Assembly (NCBI RefSeq): GCF_002258785.1
Contig: NZ_NOYI01000012.1
Span: forward strand, 62,001-126,000
Length of the DNA stretch: 64,000 bases
Direction of reading: 5' to 3'
DNA from: Rhodococcus sp. 06-235-1A
Lineage (GTDB): Bacteria > Actinomycetota > Actinomycetes > Mycobacteriales > Mycobacteriaceae
Part shown: positions 28,101 to 35,049 of the stretch, in pieces
How the letters are laid out: every line of letters starts with the position of its first letter
How positions within the stretch are numbered: position 1 is the stretch's first letter
Notes under the pieces: generated by a model
The model's input: only the letters and a program-made list of their open reading frames with translations
Databases searched by the model: none
Told to the model about the DNA's origin: nothing
Program-made: the position numbers and the translations under genes

Positions 28101-29098
28101 CCGACGGCGCGTTCCTGGCCGACGACACGATGGTCGCCAGTTACGAACTCGGCGGCGGCTGGATGCATCTGGGCGACGCCAAAGTGGGCAAGCGGGCGTT
28201 CCTCGGCAACTCCGGTATGACCGGTCCGGGGCGAACCGTCCCGAAGAACGGCCTCGTCGCAGTGCTGTCGGCTACGCCGGACAAAGCCAAATCCGGCTCG
28301 TCGTGGCTCGGCAGTCCGCCGGTGCGGCTGCGCCGGGCCGCCGGTAGTGCGGATTCGTCGCGCACGTTCGACCCACCGCGCAAGCTGAAGATCGCCCGGT
28401 CGCTCGTCGAGACCTGCCGGCTGATTCCCGTCGTCGTGACGTTCGGTATCGGTCTGGCCGTGTTGTTCGCACTCACCGCCGTCGCCGACGCCGTCGGATA
28501 CTGGTTGGCGGCGTTGGTCAGCGGCCTGGTGCTGCTCGTCGCCGGATTCGTTGCTGCGGCGGTGTCGGCGTTGGCGAAGTGGCTGTGGGTGGGCCGGATC
28601 GGCAAGACCGACCATCCGCTGTGGAGTTCGTTCGTCTGGCGCAACGAGGTGGCCGACACGTTCGTCGAGACCGTCGCCGCGCCGTGGTTCGCGCGCGCGG
28701 CCGAGGGCACCGCGGTGCTGAACATGTGGCTGCGGTGGCTCGGCGCGGACATCGGCCGAGGTGTGTGGTGTGAGACGTACTGGCTTCCCGAGGCCGATCT
28801 GGTGACGTTGGCCGACGGTGCGACCGTCAATCGAGGGTGCGTTGTGCAGACGCACCTGTTCCATGATCGGATCATGTCCATGGACACGGTCGATCTCGGC
28901 AGAGGCGCAACACTGGGACCACACTGTGTCGCGTTGCCGGCATCGGGAATCGGTGACGGTGCGACAGTGGGGCCTGCCTCCCTGGTGATGCGCGGCGATA
29001 CGGTTCCCGCGCATACTCGTTGGCAGGGCAATCCGATCGCGCCCTGGGCCAAGGGTGACCCCTTTCCCCGCATCCGCGACGACCGAAACGAGGGGTGA
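25163..29098 (+). CDS. Pls/PosA-type NRPS-like protein (adenylation, carrier, membrane left-handed beta-helix domains)
   Basis: The 1311-residue protein starts at TTG with AAGGA seven bases upstream. Residues about 30-505 are an adenylation domain (FTSGSTGTPKG, NTYGPTEATVVA, YRSGDLVK, SGKVDRNALP). A carrier domain (about 520-600) has the phosphopantetheine Ser in FFANGGGSLSAAQL. The C-terminal half has hydrophobic helices and hexapeptide-repeat acyltransferase-like blocks (for example TLPPVTGMLELGDG and HCVALPASGIGDGATVGP). This plan is that of the Pls/PosA terminal-domain family related to polylysine-type synthetases, with no condensation domain. It may make a homopolymer or acylate a surface substrate. 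An M1 peptidase gene follows after six bases. Confidence 0.9.
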   Translation: MSVHHENDLPGSSAHSAPAPAAFLRSPLAAPARTLIDVLQETARRFPDAPAIDDGAVSVSYSELLDDIAEGAQWLANAGVRRGDRVGIRMPSGSFSLYVAILSILQVGAAYVPVDADDPEERAELVFGEAKVTAIVTAGGIAAGTAPKQDIPQHDAELPTPQDDAWVIFTSGSTGTPKGVAVSHRNAAAFVDAEARMFLQKDPLGPGDRVLAGLSVAFDASCEEMWLAWRHGACLVPAPRSLVRSGFDLGPWLVSRDISVVSTVPTLASLWPAVALEAVRLLIFGGEACPPELAERLAVEGREVWNTYGPTEATVVACAAIMDGKGPVRIGLPLDGWDLAVVDGSGTPVQVGEVGELVIGGVGLARYLDPAKDAEKYAPMPSLGWDRAYRSGDLVKLELEGLLFQGRADDQVKLGGRRIELGEIDNALQALPGVGGAAAAIRKTAAGNSVLVGYLASTNPDFDLEAARELLAEQLPAALVPRLALVDEMPTRTSGKVDRNALPWPLPGMAGASSLGGTAGWVAELWTNILGAQVSDENADFFANGGGSLSAAQLVTALRERFPEITVAQLYDHPRLGSLAQYLDDLKPVVEAVPREVAPTSRTAQWAQILATVPLTTLTGLQWVTWLGLLFNVMAWFGDVAWAPTLSWWWILLAFVLFITPVGRMAISVIGSRILLAGLKPGAYERGGSMHIRLWAATRLTDASGASNLSGAPWMVYYARALGAKIGKGVDLHTLPPVTGMLELGDGCSIEPEVDLSGHWIDGDLVYIGGIEIGAGATVGARSTLLPGTRVGKNAVVTAGSAVVGRVKAGQMWSGSPAQKVGKADHPWPAETPPRATHWVFAYGVASLFLSGMALFSIGVSLVLMGWWIHTADSVLDAFERGLVMLPVATLVSLAVFALITVVAVRLLSIGLVGGYHPVRSRIGWQVWATERLMDSARTFLFPLYASLLTPHWLRLLGAKIGKDVEASTVLMIPKFTTVADGAFLADDTMVASYELGGGWMHLGDAKVGKRAFLGNSGMTGPGRTVPKNGLVAVLSATPDKAKSGSSWLGSPPVRLRRAAGSADSSRTFDPPRKLKIARSLVETCRLIPVVVTFGIGLAVLFALTAVADAVGYWLAALVSGLVLLVAGFVAAAVSALAKWLWVGRIGKTDHPLWSSFVWRNEVADTFVETVAAPWFARAAEGTAVLNMWLRWLGADIGRGVWCETYWLPEADLVTLADGATVNRGCVVQTHLFHDRIMSMDTVDLGRGATLGPHCVALPASGIGDGATVGPASLVMRGDTVPAHTRWQGNPIAPWAKGDPFPRIRDDRNEG

Positions 29099-29104
29099 TC
29101 GTTC

Positions 29105-30442
29105 GTGCCAGACAGGCTGGTGGCACCGGTGTTCGACGTCGATGCCAGCGACAATCCGATCGATACATACCTCCCGCAGAACGGTAACCGCGGCTACCGC
29201 GTCTCGCGCTACGAACTCGATCTCGAGTACAAGGTCGAGAGCAACCGGTTGACCGGCAAGGCGAAGATCACGGCCGTCACCACCGCGACGGTGTCGAAGT
29301 TCGCTCTCGATCTCGGACCGGCGATGAACGTGTCGAAGGTGTCGGTCAACGGCTCACGTTCGGTGAAGTTCAGCCACCAGCGCGGCAAGCTGAAGATCAC
29401 GCCCGCCAAGCCCATCGCGTCGGGCGCGGCACTGGTGGTCACGGTGGCGTACGGCGGAACACCCAAGCCCATCAACGGTTTCTGGGGTGAGGTCGGCTGG
29501 GACGAGCTCACCGAGGGATCGATCGTCGCGAGCCAGCCCAACGGGGCCGCGTCGTGGTTCCCGTGCGACGACCATCCGGTGTCCAAGGCCAGCTACGGCA
29601 TCACCATCACCACCGATTCGCCGTACTACGCGGTGGCCAACGGAACGTTGGTGCGCAAGCAGACTCGCGCCAGCCGCACCACCTGGGTGTACGAGCAGCC
29701 CGAGCCGATGGCCAGTTACCTCGCGACCATCCAGATCGGCCCGTACGAGCATCGCATCGTCAGCCCGGGTCCGGTGCCGATGAAGGCCATCACTCCGCCG
29801 CGGCTACGCACGCAATTCGATCACGACTTCGGTCGTCAACCGCAGATGATGGATACGTTCGTACGGCTCTACGGCCCTTACCCTTTCGCGTCGTACACCG
29901 TGGTGGTGACCGACGACGATCTCGAAATTCCGATCGAGGCGCAGGGGCTGTCCATCTTCGGAGCGAACCACTGTTCCGGTTCCCGGTACTACGAGCGCCT
30001 CGTCGCGCACGAGTTGGCGCACCAGTGGTTCGGAAATTCGCTGACCCTCGGCAAGTGGGCCGACATCTGGCTGCACGAGGGATTCGCCTGCTACTCCGAG
30101 TGGATCTGGGCCGAGAACTCTGGCGGCGCAACGGCTCACGACAAGGCCAAGCGGGCGCACACCATTCAGCGCGGGCTGGCCATGGACCTACAGCTCAGCG
30201 ATCCCGGGCCGGCACGCATCTTCGACGACCGCGTCTACAAGCGCGGTGCACTCGCACTGCACGCCGTGCGGCGCACCATCGGGGACGAGCGATTCTTCGG
30301 ACTGATCCAGGAATGGACCTCCAAGTACCGCTACTCGACGGTCGCAACCGCGGACTTCACCGATCTCGCCTCCCGCTTCGGGTGCCCCCGAAATCTGTGG
30401 GACGCATGGTTGATCGACACGCAGCTGCCGTCGTTGCCGTAG
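29105..30442 (+). CDS. M1 family metallopeptidase
   Basis: The 445-residue protein is a short aminopeptidase-N-like zinc peptidase. An N-terminal beta domain (YELDLEYKVESNRLTGKAKITA) leads to the catalytic domain with HELAHQWFG at about 302-310 and the third zinc ligand in WLHEGFACYSEW; the exopeptidase-site equivalent is PIEAQGLSIFG. It lacks the long C-terminal domain of full aminopeptidase N. It has no signal peptide. It starts at GTG six bases after the NRPS-like gene with GAGGGG upstream, so the two are co-transcribed and may act on the same peptide. Confidence 0.9.
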   Translation: MPDRLVAPVFDVDASDNPIDTYLPQNGNRGYRVSRYELDLEYKVESNRLTGKAKITAVTTATVSKFALDLGPAMNVSKVSVNGSRSVKFSHQRGKLKITPAKPIASGAALVVTVAYGGTPKPINGFWGEVGWDELTEGSIVASQPNGAASWFPCDDHPVSKASYGITITTDSPYYAVANGTLVRKQTRASRTTWVYEQPEPMASYLATIQIGPYEHRIVSPGPVPMKAITPPRLRTQFDHDFGRQPQMMDTFVRLYGPYPFASYTVVVTDDDLEIPIEAQGLSIFGANHCSGSRYYERLVAHELAHQWFGNSLTLGKWADIWLHEGFACYSEWIWAENSGGATAHDKAKRAHTIQRGLAMDLQLSDPGPARIFDDRVYKRGALALHAVRRTIGDERFFGLIQEWTSKYRYSTVATADFTDLASRFGCPRNLWDAWLIDTQLPSLP

Positions 30443-30455
30443 GTCCAGCGTCGCG

Positions 30456-30523
30456 AATCGGCTCCCCAGTTTCGGATTCCAGCCTCCGATTGGAGGCGTA
30501 TTTCCAAGTCCGGGGAGCCGATT
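30456..30523. terminator. Bidirectional terminator-like inverted repeat
   Basis: A perfect 12-base inverted repeat, AATCGGCTCCCC (30456-30467) and GGGGAGCCGATT (30512-30523), encloses a second small hairpin CCTCC-GATT-GGAGG (30484-30497). It fills the gap between two converging genes (ends 30442 and 30531). The symmetric stem could end transcription from both sides. Confidence 0.7.
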
Positions 30524-30530
30524 GCCGTCG

Positions 30531-31151
30531 TCAGCGATACCCCAGCGATACCAACAACCCAGCGATCGCGTAGCTGTACAGCGCGACCGTCGCCAACGCC
30601 TGTCGCCAGAAACCTTGCGGGAACGACGCCGCCCAACGTCCTCGTCCGTCCAGTTGCAGATCGCAGGGGAAATCGCTGATCGCCATGGCAGACGACGGCT
30701 GCTTCGAGTGGGCGAGCACCACCCCGGTGGTGAACGGCAGACCCCGAACGAACAGGTGACCGCGCGCCTCCCCGGCCCGGTACCGCACCGCAGATTCGGT
30801 GACAACCCCTGTGTACCAACGCCGTTGGACGTTCCATCCGGCGGCGTGCGCCAGCCGAAGGTTGCGGTCGCCGCGCAGTGCCGTGTCCACGGTCTCGACG
30901 TCTGCGATCACTCCCCAGCGCAGCATCGACACCCACTGGGCAATCCGTCGGCAGCGAAACCCTAGGGCCCCGAGCAGAACGATCACGAACATGTACGGCA
31001 CCAGCTCCGGGTACCTCGACCAGCAGGCAGCCGGCACGATCACGGCGATCAGAAACCAGTACGCCTCGCGTCGGTTCCACACGATTGCACCCGCGAGCGC
31101 CGCCGTCGGAGGAACTCGGTGCGGCGGGGCAATGCGCGCGGACTGCAGCAT
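30531..31151 (-). CDS. Hypothetical membrane protein with PH-like middle domain
   Basis: The 206-residue protein has two N-terminal transmembrane helices (about 15-60), a soluble part rich in beta-strand pattern (ETVDTALRGDRNLRLAHAAGW, VVTESAVRYRAGEARGHLFVRG), and a final helix near the C-terminus (ALATVALYSYAIAGLLVS). I know no named family for it, and the PH-like description is only a guess from strand pattern. The frame continues upstream to 31511, opposite another gene; ATG 31151 is the first start that gives a sensible N-terminus. Confidence 0.65.
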   Translation of the reverse strand: MLQSARIAPPHRVPPTAALAGAIVWNRREAYWFLIAVIVPAACWSRYPELVPYMFVIVLLGALGFRCRRIAQWVSMLRWGVIADVETVDTALRGDRNLRLAHAAGWNVQRRWYTGVVTESAVRYRAGEARGHLFVRGLPFTTGVVLAHSKQPSSAMAISDFPCDLQLDGRGRWAASFPQGFWRQALATVALYSYAIAGLLVSLGYR

Positions 31152-31229
31152 GATGCCGCTGATCCTAGAGCCGAACCGGTCGGCGCGCACCCACTCGCGG
31201 AGAGCTCTGCCTTTGCAGAGAAAGGCGCG

Positions 31230-31853
31230 ATGCCTGCGTACCATCCACTGATGGCGAAACGGTGGTGGGGACTTGTCATTGCAGCCGCGATCACCGTCGC
31301 TCTCGTGTCGCTCGCCTCGAACGTCACGAGCGAAAGCCAGTTGTCCGCCGAGGCAAACACGTTGCTGGCCGTCCGCTCGACCTTCAGCAAGTTGGTGAAT
31401 TCGGGTGCCGTGTGGGCCGGCCTGCCCATCCTGTCCGGCTGGCTGGTCCGCCGTCCGCTGCACGCATTCGCGGCGGGGATCGTCGCTGGACTGTTGGCGT
31501 TGGTGGTGCACTACGGTGTCGGTCAGCTCTTCGGGATGTTCGACGAGACCGTGTGGGCGGCAAACCGGATGTGGTTCGCTTTCGCCCTTGTCATGGGCGG
31601 CCCGTTGGGTCTGGTCGGGGTGGTAGCGCGAGGCGGCGGCCCGTCAGGCCTGCTCGCGCGTCTGGTCGTGCCCGCCGGGGCGATGCTCGAGCCGTTCTTT
31701 CGGGGCATGTTCAGCGTGCCGACGACACTGCCGTGGCCCGAGCGCGTCGCCAGTGGCACCGCAGGCGTGGTCCTCGTCGCAGCGGGAATTGTCGGTGCCG
31801 CGGTGATGACCCGCCAGCGACGACAGCGACTCGGACCGCGTACTCGGTCCTGA
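31230..31853 (+). CDS. Hypothetical membrane protein
   Basis: This 207-residue protein has about five or six transmembrane helices (for example WWGLVIAAAITVALVSLAS near 20-38, AFAAGIVAGLLALVVHYGVG, MWFAFALVMGGPLGLVGVVA and the C-terminal TAGVVLVAAGIVGAAVM), ending in a basic tail (RQRRQRLGPRTRS). No domain family is recognised. ATG 31230 has GAGAAAGG upstream; ATG 31251 is an alternative. Divergent from the neighbouring hypothetical gene. Confidence 0.7.
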   Translation: MPAYHPLMAKRWWGLVIAAAITVALVSLASNVTSESQLSAEANTLLAVRSTFSKLVNSGAVWAGLPILSGWLVRRPLHAFAAGIVAGLLALVVHYGVGQLFGMFDETVWAANRMWFAFALVMGGPLGLVGVVARGGGPSGLLARLVVPAGAMLEPFFRGMFSVPTTLPWPERVASGTAGVVLVAAGIVGAAVMTRQRRQRLGPRTRS

Positions 31854-31858
31854 CCCCC

Positions 31859-31904
31859 GTCGTGCGCGTTTTGCGTACTCAGGCCTACGCAAAACGCGCA
31901 CGAC
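31859..31904. terminator. Bidirectional terminator hairpin
   Basis: A perfect 19-base inverted repeat (31859-31877 and 31886-31904; the arm begins GTCGTGCGCGTTTTG) with an eight-base loop lies between the ends of converging genes (31853 and 31906). The stem's own TTTT/AAAA blocks provide the U-rich part in both directions. Confidence 0.8.
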
Positions 31905-31905
31905 C

Positions 31906-33159
31906 CTAGGGCAGGTGCGCTGACGTCTTCGACCGCACCACCAGGCCGCAGATTCCGGCCATCACCGCGCCGAATCCGAAAATGATCGGATAGGTCACCA
32001 CGCCGGGCCAGGTCTCGGTGAGCGCCGACAGAACGGCGGGCACCGCGAAGCCAAGGTACGTCAGCGAATAGAACACCGCGGTGAGGCCCGCGAGATCGTC
32101 GGGGCCCGCAATGCGCTGCACCTCTTGCAGACCGGAGACCAGCGCCATGCCGTACCCGCATCCGAGCACTGCCGCCGCGATCAGCGCTGCGGCAATGGTG
32201 AGCACCGATGCAGCCCACGCCGCGACAGCCATGCCGACCACCAACAGGGACAGCGCAACCAGAGCGCCTCGCGCATTGGCGGGTGTGTCGATCCGTCGCC
32301 CGACGGCCTGAATCGCGAAGCCGGAGCCGAGTGCGATCACCGCCATCGCCGCGGAGAGCGCGACGGGATAGCCGCCACCGGGCTCGTCGGCCAATGCGTC
32401 GGCCATCAGTGACGGCAGCACCGCGTAAGCGACGCTCGCGGCACCGAACACCCACGGTGCCAACGGCAGCACGACGAACAGGAACCGGCGATGGGATGCG
32501 GACGGAATCCTCAGATCGTCGAGCAACCGCTTGTTCTTCGATGCTGCTGTGGCAGGGCGTGTTTCGGGCACGGAGAGCATGCCGACGCCGGCGACGATGC
32601 AGATGAGCACGTGCACGCCGTAGGCGAGGTGCGTCGGCCAGGGGGCCCATTGCGCAAGCACACCGGCAACTCCGGCACCGAGGGCGAAGCCCGCCGTCAG
32701 CGACATCGCGGCACGGCGCGCTCCGGCACCGGGCTTGGCGGTGGCGTCGCGGCTCGAGAGTTCCTTGACCCAACTGCCGCCCACGGCCATGCCGATTCCG
32801 AGTGCGATTCCGCTGAGCACACGGCCACCGAAGAGCATGTAGGCGTTGTCGGGTCCGAGTGCGATCAGAATGGAACCCGCCGCGGCAATTGCGGTAGCGG
32901 GCAACATGATCGGGCGTCGGCCGAGTCGATCCGAGAGCGGCCCGCAGATCAGCATCGCCGGAATGATGCCCAGGACGTAGGCGAACAGGAACGTATCGAC
33001 CACCACGGCCGAGAAGCCATGATCGAGCCGATACATCACCAACAACGGCGTGAACTCGTTACCGCCCCAGGCCACGGCGAACATGCCCGACGCCACCAGC
33101 AGCCAGCGTCGCGCCGTCATCTCGATGTCTCGATCGTTGACCACCGCGTGTTCGGTCAT
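31906..33159 (-). CDS. MFS transporter
   Basis: The 417-residue protein has twelve predicted transmembrane helices and the MFS loop motif between helices 2 and 3 (GPLSDRLGRRPIML). It has the form of a proton-driven drug or metabolite exporter; no substrate can be read from it. The start overlaps the stop of the GntR gene (ATGA), so the regulator and transporter are one unit, and GntR probably senses the transported compound. Confidence 0.88.
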   Translation of the reverse strand: MTEHAVVNDRDIEMTARRWLLVASGMFAVAWGGNEFTPLLVMYRLDHGFSAVVVDTFLFAYVLGIIPAMLICGPLSDRLGRRPIMLPATAIAAAGSILIALGPDNAYMLFGGRVLSGIALGIGMAVGGSWVKELSSRDATAKPGAGARRAAMSLTAGFALGAGVAGVLAQWAPWPTHLAYGVHVLICIVAGVGMLSVPETRPATAASKNKRLLDDLRIPSASHRRFLFVVLPLAPWVFGAASVAYAVLPSLMADALADEPGGGYPVALSAAMAVIALGSGFAIQAVGRRIDTPANARGALVALSLLVVGMAVAAWAASVLTIAAALIAAAVLGCGYGMALVSGLQEVQRIAGPDDLAGLTAVFYSLTYLGFAVPAVLSALTETWPGVVTYPIIFGFGAVMAGICGLVVRSKTSAHLP

Positions 33160-33812
33160 CGTGTTCCCCCTCTGTCCGGTCGTAGTCCGTGGACGCCGAG
33201 CATGTGTTGTTCGACGGCCCGCTCGAATCCGTCTGCGTCGCCGGCCTCGATCAGGTCGGTCAGTCGGCGATGGTCGTCGACGATGCGCGAAATCTGGCCC
33301 GGATCACGCGTCACGGACGCCGCGGTCATCCGGCGCTGACGCTCGCGAAGTCCGTCGTAGAACGCGTCGAGCAATGGGTTGCCGCCGGCATGGACGACGG
33401 TGCGATGGAAGTCTGCGTCGACGGCGCTGAATTGTGCGGCGGTGCCGTCGACGGCCAGTCGTTCTTGTAGCTGCAGGTTCTCCCGCAGGGCGGCCACCAC
33501 GGATTCTCGGGCTCTCGCGTTGTCTACGAATGCACGGACGCTGCCCGATTCGACCAGTCTGCGAGCGTCGACGACACTCTCGGCTTCGCCGACCGCGATC
33601 GGCACCACGAGCGCCCCTCGCTTGGGATACAGGCGCATCCATCCCTCGACCTGAAGCCGCAGAAACGCCTCACGGACAGGAGTGCGACTGATCTCGAGGC
33701 GCGACGCGATCTCGCCCTCACTGACGAGCTCACCGCCGGGAAGTTCCCCCGAGACGATGAGCTCCTTGACCGTCGCGTACGCCGTATCGGCGGCAGATCT
33801 GATCTCGGACAC
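33156..33812 (-). CDS. GntR family regulator, FadR/FCD subgroup
   Basis: The 218-residue protein has the GntR winged helix (ISRTPVREAFLRLQVEGW at about 40-57, then KRGALVV) and an FCD ligand domain, where the metal-site residues appear in DADFHRTVVHAGGN and DDHRRLTDLIEAGD. It starts at GTG and is coupled to the MFS gene downstream. Such pairs usually control export or catabolism of small carboxylates. A possible leaderless promoter lies right upstream. Confidence 0.88.
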   Translation of the reverse strand: MSEIRSAADTAYATVKELIVSGELPGGELVSEGEIASRLEISRTPVREAFLRLQVEGWMRLYPKRGALVVPIAVGEAESVVDARRLVESGSVRAFVDNARARESVVAALRENLQLQERLAVDGTAAQFSAVDADFHRTVVHAGGNPLLDAFYDGLRERQRRMTAASVTRDPGQISRIVDDHRRLTDLIEAGDADGFERAVEQHMLGVHGLRPDRGGTR

Positions 33813-33830
33813 AACATAGATACTAGATGC
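33812..33830 (-). promoter_or_regulatory. Possible leaderless promoter of the gntR-MFS operon
   Basis: On the minus strand a -10-like TAGTAT (33825-33820) ends seven bases before the GTG start, so transcription could begin at or next to the start codon. The overlapping direct repeat TAGA-TAC-TAGA (on the plus strand) may be part of an operator. No good -35 is visible. Confidence 0.35.
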
Positions 33831-33852
33831 ACCTCAACTGTCTCTGCATTCC

Positions 33853-33914
33853 GGACCCTGAAGAAGTCCACTCAACGTGACATCGACCCCCAAAAAGGCC
33901 ACCGAACGTCACAT
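33853..33914. repeat. Tandem duplication of a 31-base unit
   Basis: Bases 33853-33883 and 33884-33914 are directly adjacent copies with about 24 of 31 positions identical. On the minus strand both read ATGTNACGTT, two variable bases, then GTGGNCTTNTT and GGGTC. The pair lies between a 65-residue gene and gntR, with a C/G-rich run next to it. No coding function is apparent. Confidence 0.7.
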
Positions 33915-33950
33915 TGACTCCCCCGAGGGGCGGGGAGGGTGGCGGGTCGG

Positions 33951-34148
33951 TCAGGGCACCCAGTGCCTCGCGGCGATGTCGTCGACCACCGGATCCCCGT
34001 CCTGCGCCGCCTCCAGTGCCTCCAGGTCGTCGCGCAGGGCGTTGAGCCGTGGGTCGTCACCCTCGGCCTGTTCGGCGGCGGTGCCACCGTCGTCGGCCAG
34101 TTGCGCGAGGAGTTTGGCTCGCACTCGATCCTTCAGTGTGTCGCTCAT
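33951..34148 (-). CDS. Small acidic hypothetical protein, 65 residues
   Basis: The protein (MSDTLKDRVRAKLLAQLADD at its start) is helical, acidic and soluble, with no known family. Its ATG overlaps the stop of the micropeptide gene upstream (ATGA), making it the last gene of a four-gene operon with the cupredoxin and DUF2752 genes. The overlap and codon use similar to its neighbours support real coding. Confidence 0.6.
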   Translation of the reverse strand: MSDTLKDRVRAKLLAQLADDGGTAAEQAEGDDPRLNALRDDLEALEAAQDGDPVVDDIAARHWVP

Positions 34149-34243
34149 TCGTCGTCACCCTTCTTGAAGACGCGGCGGGCCGTGGGGATGAGCGCGATGA
34201 GCACGCCCAGCAGCACGATGATCGAGAAGATTTCCAGCAGCAC
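34145..34243 (-). CDS. 32-residue single-helix membrane micropeptide
   Basis: A short frame between DUF2752 and the 65-residue gene encodes a peptide opening VLLEIFSIIVLLGVLIALIP, followed by a basic tail (TARRVFKKGDDE). This is one transmembrane helix with a positive-inside end. GTG 34243 has AGGGA six bases upstream; GTG 34249 is an alternative. The stop overlaps the next gene's ATG. It is too short for normal gene finders but fits exactly into the operon spacing. Confidence 0.6.
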   Translation of the reverse strand: MLLEIFSIIVLLGVLIALIPTARRVFKKGDDE

Positions 34244-34256
34244 AGGCACTCCCTGG

Positions 34257-34667
34257 TCAGGTCGGGGCGATTGCGCTGCCCCACGGGGTATTGCGCAACA
34301 CGGTGAATACGGCGAGAACAGTGATGAGGACGATCACCGTCGGACGGTTGAATCGCGGAAGCGACAGCGGCCGGCGGGTCCAGCGAGCTCGCAGCCACAG
34401 CGCCCACACTGCGACGGCACCCGCGGCAACGACAACCGCAAGGACATTGCTCGACGCGGCCGCCGCGATGTCTCCGCGGGTCAGGTCACCGAAAGCTCTG
34501 GTCGCTCCGCATCCGGGGCACCACAGTCCGGTGAGAGCGTGGAACGGGCAGGGAAGGTACATCGAGGTCCGCGGGTCGCGAACGTGCAGCAGCACTGCAC
34601 CACCGAGAGCCGCAGCGGCCACACCGAGGGGTGCGGCGATGCTGGGCGATCGGGGCGGTGCCGTCAT
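34257..34667 (-). CDS. DUF2752 membrane protein
   Basis: The 136-residue protein has three transmembrane helices and the DUF2752 signature CPFHALTGLWCPGCGATRA (about 39-57), with a CxxCG pair that could bind metal or form a disulfide. It starts nine bases after the cupredoxin gene stop. Function is unknown. The neighbouring copper protein makes a link to metal or redox handling at the membrane possible. Confidence 0.88.
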   Translation of the reverse strand: MTAPPRSPSIAAPLGVAAAALGGAVLLHVRDPRTSMYLPCPFHALTGLWCPGCGATRAFGDLTRGDIAAAASSNVLAVVVAAGAVAVWALWLRARWTRRPLSLPRFNRPTVIVLITVLAVFTVLRNTPWGSAIAPT

Positions 34668-34676
34668 GCCATGAGC

Positions 34677-35027
34677 CTAGGAGGTCGGGGCCTCGACGAC
34701 GATAGCTGCCGTCATGTCCGGATGCGGCGTGCAGTGATACGTGAAGGTGCCCGCGGTGTCGAAGGTGTGGGTGAACTGTCCGGTCTCCATCAGCTCGCTT
34801 CGAAACGACTTGTCGTCGGCGACCACATTGTGGGCCATGCCTCGGTCGGCGAACACCCACGTGACGGTGTCTCCCACGGAGATCGTCAGCGTTTTCGGCG
34901 AGTACATCCGGTCGGCGACGGTGACCTGATTCTCGGCAACGGGTTCGGTGGACGCGGCCGGAGTGGTGGCGGTGGAGCAGGCAGTCAACGTGATCATCAG
35001 TGCCGCGAACATTCCGAATGCCTTCAT
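34677..35027 (-). CDS. Cupredoxin-domain lipoprotein (plastocyanin-like)
   Basis: The 116-residue precursor has a lipoprotein signal (ITLTAC, lipid-bearing Cys17) and one cupredoxin domain. Type 1 copper ligands are visible: His in GMAHNVV, and Cys, His and Met in YHCTPHPDM. It would carry electrons or bind copper on the outer face of the membrane. It is the first gene of the operon with DUF2752, a micropeptide and a small acidic protein. No redox partner is encoded nearby. Confidence 0.9.
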   Translation of the reverse strand: MKAFGMFAALMITLTACSTATTPAASTEPVAENQVTVADRMYSPKTLTISVGDTVTWVFADRGMAHNVVADDKSFRSELMETGQFTHTFDTAGTFTYHCTPHPDMTAAIVVEAPTS

Positions 35028-35049
35028 ACCTCGACGGTACCGAAAGGGC

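Noticed and set aside
26963..29014. Open frame of 683 codons on the minus strand opposite the NRPS-like gene
   Set aside because: Composition is typical of antisense GC-rich coding sequence, while the plus-strand protein has clear adenylation and carrier motifs.
25163..30442. Natural-product NRPS gene cluster
   Set aside because: There is only one adenylation-carrier protein of the Pls/PosA type with no condensation, thioesterase or tailoring genes beyond the M1 peptidase, so it is not a standard NRPS cluster.
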